NCBI GenBank assembly: GCA_023052935.1
Contig: CM041297.1
Span: forward strand, 99,470,484-99,534,483
DNA length: 64,000 nucleotides
Origin: Piezodorus guildinii
Taxonomy: Eukaryota; Arthropoda; Insecta; Hemiptera; Pentatomidae
Reading direction: 5' to 3'
Numbering within the stretch: the first letter of the stretch is position 1; the number at the start of each line of letters is the position of its first letter. Under the pieces are notes generated by a model that did no database searches, was not told the DNA's origin, and saw only the letters and a list, made by a program, of their open reading frames with translations. Positions 56,748 to 64,000 of this stretch are shown piece by piece. A program made the position numbers and the translations under genes.

Positions 56748-57019
56748 ATCATTATTGTATTGTTGCGTGTTCTATTAAAAAAAAAAAATGAATATGAATT
56801 GTAACTGACATTACAACTTATTACTTCTTTAGCACTGCATGAAGTATTCGGTTTAAACCACAGAAAAAAAAATAGGTAAATTTTAATGTTTACCAATGTC
56901 TCGGCTGGAATATATTCACTCACCTATCCGCCTACTCCATTTAGAGATTCTCCGTTTTCTAAAGGGACTTCGCATCAAGTTCTTGAGGGTTATTGAGTTG
57001 TATGGATTGTTATGAGGTT
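56748..57019. other. Spacer
   Basis: No supportable features. Confidence 0.3.
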
Positions 57020-57229
57020 TTAAGTCAATGTAATGTGACGTTGAACAATTACTGAGAAAAAACCAGGCGAGAGAAACGTAGGCGAGCTTCTAGGGTTTTG
57101 TGTGAAACCACAGCAGAGCCACATTGCTCCTACCTGAAGCTCCCATGTCAAATGTCTTCGATCCAATTTCACACTGTGTCTCTCAGTACCTGTCTCAAGG
57201 AGCTTAATTAACATCACCACATCTCCCAC
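57020..57229 (-). other. Candidate exon-like open frame, unproven
   Basis: A minus-strand frame in a GC-richer patch reads VGDVVMLIKLLETGTERHSV then KLDRRHLTWELQ, and at 57132-57138 CTTCAG is followed by GTAGGAG, a good match to a 5' splice site. An AG lies just upstream of the open part. It could be a short host exon or a piece of a retroelement integrase tail, where VGDVV is a common motif. With one window and no homology search I cannot decide. Confidence 0.25.
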
Positions 57230-57837
57230 GGCTACTGTTTCCTAACAACTTCTCCGAGTGCTAGGGAGATAATTAAAATTTATATATGTAGATATATATT
57301 TAGCCTGTCTGATATAAATCAGTCAAAATGCTCATCAAGGCAAAATGGATAAGATAGGGTGGGACTAGTTAAACAATTTTTCACTTGAGCGGTAATAGCT
57401 CCTCAACGATAAGTCTCAATGGCTTGTTATGCATATTAATAGATTACGTATTTATTGCTTTACGAAAGTGTCCATAATAATTTTTTTTTAACATGTAAAA
57501 TTGAAAAGCTACAGCCCTTTGAATATAGAAAGTTGAGGGAATTCAAAATAGAAAGTCTAGCCAAACCAAGGGTCCAATGTTAACAGGACATGAAATAAAA
57601 TTTCTGTTTGACAACTAAGTTTTTATTTATAGTATTTAAGCGACAAAATAATATAACTAATTTTTTTTTAAATAATAAACTGAACATGGAATCAATAAAA
57701 CATCAACGTATATAAACCTGAACTTTAGGATTAGATTCAATCTTTCTGTTTAAAATTTAATATTTATGTAATTATGAATAAAGCTAATATTATAAAAGGA
57801 AATATTAATAAGATGAATAGCAATTAACCCTTATAAT
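57230..57837. other. AT-rich spacer
   Basis: Nothing recognised. Confidence 0.35.
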
Positions 57838-57851
57838 AAATTTTAAAAAAC

Positions 57852-58122
57852 CTGTAAGTCTACAACTTGTGCTCAGTACAGCCGTGTAATGAAGTTATTA
57901 GGCCTTAATTACACTCAGCCTCCAGGTTTTTCCCAATTTGGGTTCCCACTTTAAAGAGACTGGGTCTGCCCTAGGAGGATCTCCTGTCGGTCGCCCTCTC
58001 CACCTCCCCCCTCCTCTAGCTGAATTAAAAGAATAAATAATATTCTGTTATGGCCGGGATTCAAACCTACGACCCGAAGAAAAGTAGACCAGTGCTCTAT
58101 CCACTAGACCACGCCACTACCT
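57852..58122 (-). mobile_element. SINE family 1, full length with target duplication
   Basis: Flanked by a 10-bp repeat AAATTTTAAA (57838-57847 and 58124-58133). The minus strand has the A box GGCGTGGTCTAGTGGATAGA and a B-box-like GGTTTGAATCC, and a body matching the 49.9- and 63.0-kb copies. Intact flanks show a discrete retroposition. Confidence 0.88.
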
Positions 58123-58133
58123 GAAATTTTAAA

Positions 58134-59162
58134 GCAAAAGTTAACATGAACATTTATACATCAAAAGTACAATGAAGGATGGGAAGTATAACACACACGT
58201 GATTGAAAACGGATAACATTTGGCTATTACAGACGAAATATTTCTGTTTATAATTACTTTACGTTTTTGTCACAAAATAAACAATGCGCGCGTGTACTTC
58301 ACTAAATAGCCGAATCGTGGGATTGTTCCCCTTCCTCGACTCCATGTAGCGCTGATGTCCTCGTTTGAGGTAATTAGTTTTCGAGATATTTCCATTACCC
58401 AACTCGCCCATATGCTCAAATAGCCCCGTCATACCTTATAATAAGAAAATCCTAGACGTTTTGGAGGTTTGAACTCAAGGGATCATAAAGGAAGCGTTTC
58501 CGTGGAAAAATCAAATTAGATTTTCAAGATCAGGTAAAAATTTTTTATAAAGAATGAAGGATATGTGCATTGTCTGCATATGCGCGTTTTCAGATGATTT
58601 TTTTTTCCCCACTTACGTCTAATTTCCAATCCCTAATGGGGCTCGTGTTTCAGGTAATGTTAGATTTTCAGAATATGATTAAAATTTAATTTTTATAATG
58701 CTTCTGCCACTTTGGAGGTATTTCAAAAGTGATACTAATTAGTAATTATAAGATTGTTTCGTACATTACACCGATTCAAAAAACGTCGTTTATCTTAGTT
58801 ATGAATTAGCATTTTGGACATTTTTAAATTATCATATTCTCTTCATGTTTTAACTCGTAGAAATGACCTTCTGTTCATAATACAACTGTTTTGAAATCAT
58901 TGTAGACATTTAACAGTTAAATTTGCTGAAAACAATTGTGAACCATACAAATCGGGCGTGTAGTTTTACAATAAAGTTGGTGTAACATTCGTCTCATTAG
59001 TTTAATTTGTTTACGAAAGTGGGCAAAATTCCAAAATAAATAGTTTTTTTTTTTTTGTCTTTATGGTTTTTTCTTCTTTCTTAAATGGTAATTTCTTCAT
59101 CCTTTTATAAAATAAATACTACATTTTTTTCCAAGTGTACAATTTTTTATACAAACGATATA
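58134..59162. other. AT-rich DNA, nothing recognised
   Basis: The block GAACTCAAGGGATCATAAAG near 58470 resembles GGACTCAAGGGATCCTAAAA near 6660, a hint of one more dispersed repeat. No boundaries are visible. Confidence 0.3.
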
Positions 59163-60065
59163 TAGGGTTGTTTCACATGAAGTGTCCGTGTTTATAGTTT
59201 CTGAGATACATAAAGGATTTTGCAGGTCTCTGTTGTTTTCTTCCGAATGTTTACATATTTAAAGTAAACAGTTACTAATTCTCTACCTTTGTATTATAAA
59301 CATTAGCTTCCCAATCAATTACCCACTTTTTAGAATTCATACCTCCAAATATGAACATGGAAACACGCGATTTTCGAGTAATATTTTTGTACGAGTTTAG
59401 ACTCGGCCATTCAGCAGCTGAGGCCGCTAGAAATATTTGCAAGGCGTTTGGGGAAGGGAGTGTTAATGAACGAACCATTTGCCGTTGGTTTGCTAAGTTT
59501 TCAGCTGGGAATACCGACTTGGCCCGAGGAAGACCTCCATCCATAATAGACAACGATGTCCTCAAACATACAGTAGAAGGAAACCCCTACCAAACAGTTA
59601 AAGGACTCTCAGCACAACTAAATGCAAGTGCATCTACCGTTTCCAGACATTTAAAATGTATTGGGAAAGTAAAAGAGCTCGATACATGGGTACCTCATGA
59701 TCTCACTAAGCGGCAGCAAGAAGCCATGTTTCAAAACATACCGTGCAAACATTGAAAGAACTGGGTTACAAAGTTCTTCCGCACCCACCATATTCTCCTG
59801 CCTTGTCTCCAATAGATTACCACCTGTTCAGGAATTTAGACAACTTCGTCAAAGGAAAACTTTTTAAAAATGATGATCAAGTGAAAAGTGCGTTTTCAGA
59901 TTTTGTTTCACTTCAAAGCTCAGAGTTTTTCAGTTCGGGGATAAAAAAGTTTGGGGATAAATACTTAATGGTAAATACTTCGAATAAAATTATCTTGTTT
60001 TCATATGGTATTTTTAATAAAAAACCTTTATCTTGAAAACAGACATTTTATGTGACACAACCCAA
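59163..60065 (+). mobile_element. Internally deleted mariner, copy 2 of a pair
   Basis: The right inverted repeat ends at 60065 (complement of TTGGGTTGTGTCACATAAAA) with TA at 60066-60067. The left end at 59163 (TAGGGTTGTTTCACATGAAG) differs from the family consensus in the first bases. Length is 903 bp. It shares termini, transposase remnant and deletion junction with 17138-18048. It lies only a few bases from the MITE at 60070. Confidence 0.9.
59351..60036 (+). pseudogene. Mariner transposase remnant lacking catalytic core
   Basis: MNMETRDFRVIFLYEFRLGH, ARNICKAFGEGSVNERTICR, WFAKFSAGNTD, a GRPPSIIDND motif, STVSRHLKCIGKVKELDTWV then PHDLTKRQQ. At QNIPCKH-stop the frame breaks. The overlapping frame continues HTVQTLKELGYKVLPHPPYS, then SPIDYHLFRNLDNFVKGKLF (third catalytic Asp) and LQSSEFFSSGIKKF, after which the C-terminus is frameshifted. 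The first two catalytic Asp residues are deleted at exactly the junction seen in the 17-kb copy. The first DNA-binding segment is better preserved here. Confidence 0.9.
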
Positions 60066-60069
60066 TATT

Positions 60070-60310
60070 ATATCTGTGGCGGTCGTGAAAAACTGGATAA
60101 CTCGAGTTATATCAAAAATGAGTTAGCTCCACGTATCGCTCCTAAGACCGTCTCCCACGTCGTGTTAAATTTGTTGAAGAAATTTCTTGTTGGAAGAAAT
60201 TTCAGGTAGATAGAATGCTGTATGTTTGGGTATTAGTAAAACTTTAAGTCGCTCACCTGTAAAATGAAAGATTTTGAATAAACTAATTACTCACAATCGC
60301 CACAGATATA
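60070..60310. mobile_element. MITE, copy 2
   Basis: About 241 bp. The termini ATATCTGTGGCGGTCGTGA and the complement ATATCTGTGGCGATTGTGA are near-perfect inverted repeats. The interior matches 12065-12323, with small indels. Non-coding. Confidence 0.8.
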
Positions 60311-60313
60311 TAA

Positions 60314-60770
60314 TATAACGACCTATTTCCAGAAAGTATTTTAAGGTGAATACTATCCCTTAATACGTAAGTAGATGTAAATGAAAGTAACAAGATACGA
60401 TAATGTGATAACATATAAGGAACAAATGAGTTGGCATTAGACTGGGAGTCATGTAAAAGCAAAACACTAAGTCGTTTTATAATACCGAATAAAGCCGGAA
60501 TAATTAATAACAAAATGTACAAAGGTAAGAAGCAAAGAGGTGTGGGTGAAAGATTAATGATGTAACAGAACAAAACAATATGTTAGCATCGCACTAAAAA
60601 CACCATCATCTGGATTTATATGTACATTAGTAGGATTAAAATGGCATATTTCAAATATTTTAGCCTATAAAATAACTTTAAAGGACTAACCTGTCAATAT
60701 TTTGTTAAATCATACTCCATCTGAAAAAATAAAATAACATATAAAAAGACCTTATAAAATACGTATTATC
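60314..60770. other. AT-rich spacer
   Basis: No supportable features. Confidence 0.35.
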
Positions 60771-60875
60771 AAACAACAAAAAATATACTTTCTTATATTT
60801 AAAATCAAATGTATAAATCAAAAAATATAACAATAAAATATTTTACAAATTATATAACAGTCCTGTGCATTAAAG
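60771..60875 (+). repeat. Flanking direct duplication, left copy (105 bp)
   Basis: From AAACAACAAAAAATATACTT to CAGTCCTGTGCATTAAAG. Matches 61303-61408 with only about four differences. It brackets the mitochondrial insert. Confidence 0.9.
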
Positions 60876-61302
60876 ATTATTAATTATTCTTTGGATTGTA
60901 ATTCATTTTGGTAAAAATCCAATAAAAGGAGGTAGGTAATCCTCCTATTCTTATTATTATAATAAAAAATCTAATTTTTTCTGTATTTTTATATTAATTA
61001 TATTTATTTGATTAATGAAAAAAATATTGTATTTATTTATTACTAAGAAAATTATTGTAATTAATATTCTGTTGATAATTAAATAAGATATTCATAAATT
61101 AATATTTTTAATAATGGCCAATATTCAACCTAAATGATTAATAGATGAATATCCTATTATTTTACGTAGTGAAGTTTGATTAATTCCCCTAATCTTCCAA
61201 TAATAATAGATGAAATAATTGATATATTAATAATTATGTTAGTGTTTAAATTAGATATTATTATTAGTGGTGCAATCGTGCAAATAAATGCAATGGTGCA
61301 AT
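60876..61302 (-). pseudogene. ND2: NUMT: nuclear copy of mitochondrial ND2
   Basis: Translated on the minus strand with the invertebrate mitochondrial code (TGA Trp, ATA Met, AGA Ser), the sequence gives NQTSLRKMMGYSSINHLGWM then LAI, followed by FFINQMNMINMKMQKK and, after short shifts, PPFIGFLPKWITIQ. These are two of the most conserved stretches of arthropod NADH dehydrogenase subunit 2, in the right order and spacing. A small deletion near the GLNQTS start, a 4-base duplication in the GGLPPF region and several frame breaks show nuclear decay. ND2 similarity covers about 61252 down to 60876. The final 45-50 bases (61258-61302, with three GTGCAA-type repeats) are of unknown origin and may be filler DNA. 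Confidence 0.92.
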
Positions 61303-61408
61303 AAACAACAAAAAATATACTTTCTTATGTTTAAAATAAAATGTATGAATCAAAAAATATAACAATAAAAATATTTTACAAATTATATAACAGTCCTGTG
61401 CATTAAAG
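61303..61408 (+). repeat. Flanking direct duplication, right copy (106 bp)
   Basis: Second copy of 60771-60875. The sequence continues rightward (TATACATTTAAAATCCTTAT) in a way that resembles an uninterrupted relative at 52.4 kb, so this copy keeps the original right-hand continuity. Confidence 0.9.
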
Positions 61409-62977
61409 TATACATTTAAAATCCTTATTACAATAAACGGTTTACAATTATATATTTTTAATTAATTCGTACTTCAAGAAAAATATAATTTTTTTTAAAT
61501 ATTTAATTTTAACCAGATAAAATTAGAACCCTTAAAATGATATTGAAGTTCAATATCTTTAAGAGCTCTAACAAGAATATAAACTCACGTTTGATAATTA
61601 ATTTCAAATAATAATAGTGTTTGTAATATCTGTATTCGTAGTCTGTAGTATAGAAAAATAAAATAAAAAACGAACCTGGTAACATATTATTTTCTAGTTA
61701 GTTACGCACGTTCTGCTAGCACAGCTGGATAAATGCTACAATGACGGAGATAGCTATTTTATTCAAGTAAATAATAATGTATGAGATGTGAATTTTTTTT
61801 TAAATAATTGTTACATTAACGATGGGCTAGATTAACTTTTTATCTATTGCAATACCGGATCTTATAAACATAAACCACTGCAAATTAATTATTTTCTTCT
61901 CTCTTAAAATTAGATTTGGATTGGCCCAAAAGGCAAGGACAATCAGCAAATGTAAAGAATCATGCACATAATGTTGAAATGTTAGGCATAAGAAAGGATC
62001 CGTACCTAGCTCCCCTTACTTCTTTAATTTTTTTTTTCATTAAATAATAATAAGGATACATTTTTTTTAAGTAAGATGATTTTAAAATAACACAAACCGC
62101 TATCAGAATTTTGCAAACTTTATAATTTTATTTAATTGTATTATCGATACCAGCAGCTACCAAAAATTGTTACTCGAGTCGCGGTATGTCTCTAACATAA
62201 TACGAAAAAAAAAAAACATGCTATCTTTTAAAGCTAGGAGTATATCATCTCTATTTCTTTCTATGTATTAAAATGTCATACATGGAATTGTTACGATTAT
62301 AAATTATCGAACATTTAAGTTAGTCCTATTCGTCAGAAAATAGACCAATCTGCATTTCAATAATTAAAATTCTATAGGAACTCATTATCTAAAAAAAACA
62401 TTCTTTGGATCCATAGTTGTTTTTTTAAATAAGTACCGACATTTTTTTTTCTAAATTGTGACATATTAGTTTATGCTGTATTTTATGATAATGTATTTTC
62501 AGCAAGTAAGGCATATACCTTAAAGTAGCTAATATACATTAAAATATCAAAATTAGTTCTGTGTAGTGTATTAGTAATACATTGCATAAACATAAAATCA
62601 TCTTGGACTTACCCAAAACCAAAAGTAATAAAACATCTTACAGTATTTCGTATGCCTTCTAAAATATTGTAAGAACCCTTGTCCAAAGGGGAAAAATCTA
62701 TTAAGGATAAAAAAAAATTAATGAGGTAGTATGTATGTACGAGGACAGACTTTCCTTTAAATGACAGAACATATTATAATTAAAGTAGTATTTAATTAGG
62801 AATGAGAAAGCTTAAATGACCATTTCGTCAACTTTTTTTTTCCTTAGAAATTAAAAGAACAGAAACGTGAGAATACTTTAATTTATTTGAGGGAGTGATT
62901 TATTAAAGGGAATATTTCAACTACATTGGAACTATTTCCTTTTTTTGCAATATAATAATTATTCTTGTATTTCTACC
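61409..62977. other. AT-rich DNA, nothing recognised
   Basis: No supportable features. Confidence 0.35.
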
Positions 62978-63249
62978 ATCCAAGATGTGTCGGTCTTGTG
63001 TACTCAATACATATCGAGATTCGCTCTGTTTTTAGGCCAACAGCCACGCAATGAGCTGATTAGGCCTTGATCACACTCAGCCGCCAGGTTTTTCCTTAAT
63101 TTGGGTATCCGCTTTAAAGAGGTTGGGTTTGCCTCAGGGTTGCCATCCGGCCAAATTAACAGAATAAATAATATTCTGTCATAGCTGGGATTCGAACCCA
63201 GGACCTGGAGAACAGTAGACTAGCTCTACCCACTAGACCACTCTACTCC
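62978..63249 (-). mobile_element. SINE family 1, near full length
   Basis: On the plus strand (antisense): TACATATCGAGATTCGCTC-like block (62999-63030), TTTTTAGGCCAACAGCCACG, GCCTTGATCACACTCAGCCG, CCAGGTTTTTCCTTAATTTG, then the head complement GGGATTCGAACCCAGGACC (B box intact) and CCACTAGACCACTCTACTCC (A box complement). The extreme 3' end is diverged. Confidence 0.85.
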
Positions 63250-64000
63250 TGAAATAATTAATAAATAAAAGTAAAAATGTATAAATAATTTTAGTTAGCA
63301 TTTTTTTTTAAATAATTAAATAATTTAGGCAGTCATAAATTTTTCTTAAGAAATTAAAAAATTAATTTAATAGAATTCTCCTTATATAGGACTAGCATAA
63401 GTTTCATATTATTGTTCCGCGACGTATAATAAGGGCAATGCATTAAATTTAAGGTACATTATTTTGTATTAAATTTATTTAAATATATCTGTATTTTATT
63501 TTGCTTAAAATGGTGTATGTATGATCCTTTAATTTTGTACAATTTTTGGCTTATTTTGTCATTGGCTTATGTTGTATCCATTATACGAACCTTTAATGTT
63601 AATGAAAAATAAAGAAACCGACGATATAGCAGCGAACGTGTCATTGAGATGGCTGAAAATGACCTGGACGATAGACAAGCCAACGGAAAAGAAAATAATA
63701 AAAAAAAAAGAATCCAATTCCCGAATATTGGAAGGATTATTGACGGCCTCGCAATGTGGATGGACTTGAATAAGCCGGAGGAAAGAGAAGAAATGGAAAA
63801 GGAGAAGTTTTTCAACTCTTCTGATAACAGGGTTTCCCTTAGGCTTCCACTTTTAGTCCATCAGCTCCTCAGGAGTCTCCTATTTATTTTATATTCATAA
63901 GAATGCTCTTGCAGGGATAACACAGAAACTTTATCCTTTTGCAGGCTGTAGGCCACTTCAACGCACCCCAGGGACCGGAAAATTTTTAAAAACATTTCTT
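63250..64000. other. AT-rich DNA with a charged open frame at the edge
   Basis: An 83-codon plus-strand frame at 63649-63900 (MAENDLDDRQANGKENNKKK, then EEREEMEKEKFF) is rich in Lys and Glu. It overlaps other short frames and has no recognisable domain, so I do not call it a gene. Confidence 0.25.

Noticed and set aside
60876..61302. Bacterial or symbiont DNA
   Set aside because: The translation makes sense only with mitochondrial codon meanings and matches ND2 motifs, so a NUMT is the better explanation.
63649..63900. Charged 83-codon open frame near the window edge
   Set aside because: Overlaps other frames, Lys/Glu-rich low-complexity composition, no known domain.

Overview
This is an AT-rich, gene-poor stretch of an animal nuclear genome, most likely an arthropod. 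The lineage signals are several mariner (DD34D) transposons, Jockey-clade, I-superfamily and R4/Dong-like LINEs, Helitrons, two tRNA-derived SINE families, and a nuclear copy of a mitochondrial ND2 segment. That copy reads as ND2 only under the invertebrate mitochondrial code (TGA = Trp, ATA = Met). I found no convincing host protein-coding gene, rRNA or functional tRNA. Almost everything I can name is a transposable element or its remains.

Layout. 0-8 kb: mostly anonymous AT-rich DNA with one Helitron-like fragment near 6.3 kb. 8.3-20 kb: a LINE RT scrap, an internally deleted cecropia-type mariner (8.9-9.8 kb), SINE, MITE and LINE-tail fragments, a decayed LINE on the minus strand (14.1-15.9 kb), a second deleted mariner (17.1-18.0 kb), and a non-autonomous Helitron (19.6-20.2 kb). 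21-25 kb: a Helitron-like repeat broken up by a LINE fragment and a SINE, then a nearly complete mariner with all three catalytic aspartates. 25-30 kb: nothing firmly identified except one LINE C-terminal scrap. 30.3-33.1 kb: a SINE/Helitron-core composite, and a Helitron with a full-length dead mariner inside it. 34-41 kb: LINE tails, including a Jockey element with an internal inversion. 42.3-48.05 kb: a full-length two-ORF LINE with an APE endonuclease, RT and RNase H, poly(A) and a perfect 11-bp target-site duplication; it is the only apparently intact autonomous element here. 48.4-49.25 kb: a piece of an RLE-type (R4/Dong-like) LINE lying between ATT repeats. 50-58 kb: SINEs, a 48-bp LINE stub with a 17-bp duplication, a 5'-truncated Jockey copy with a 12-bp duplication, and a Helitron-like copy. 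59-64 kb: a sister of the 17-kb deleted mariner, a MITE, the ND2 NUMT flanked by a ~105-bp direct duplication, and a SINE.

How the pieces relate. SINE family 1 ends in the same ~30 bases as the LINE at 14.1 kb, so it probably borrowed that LINE's retrotransposition machinery. The two 0.9-kb mariners (17 kb and 59 kb) share one deletion junction that removes the first two catalytic Asp residues, so they probably moved in trans on another copy's transposase. SINE family 2 recurs next to a Helitron core sequence. The 42-48 kb LINE is the only element that could supply its own proteins.

Limits: all family names come from reading motifs by eye, without database searches. Boundaries are firm where target duplications or terminal repeats are cited and approximate elsewhere.
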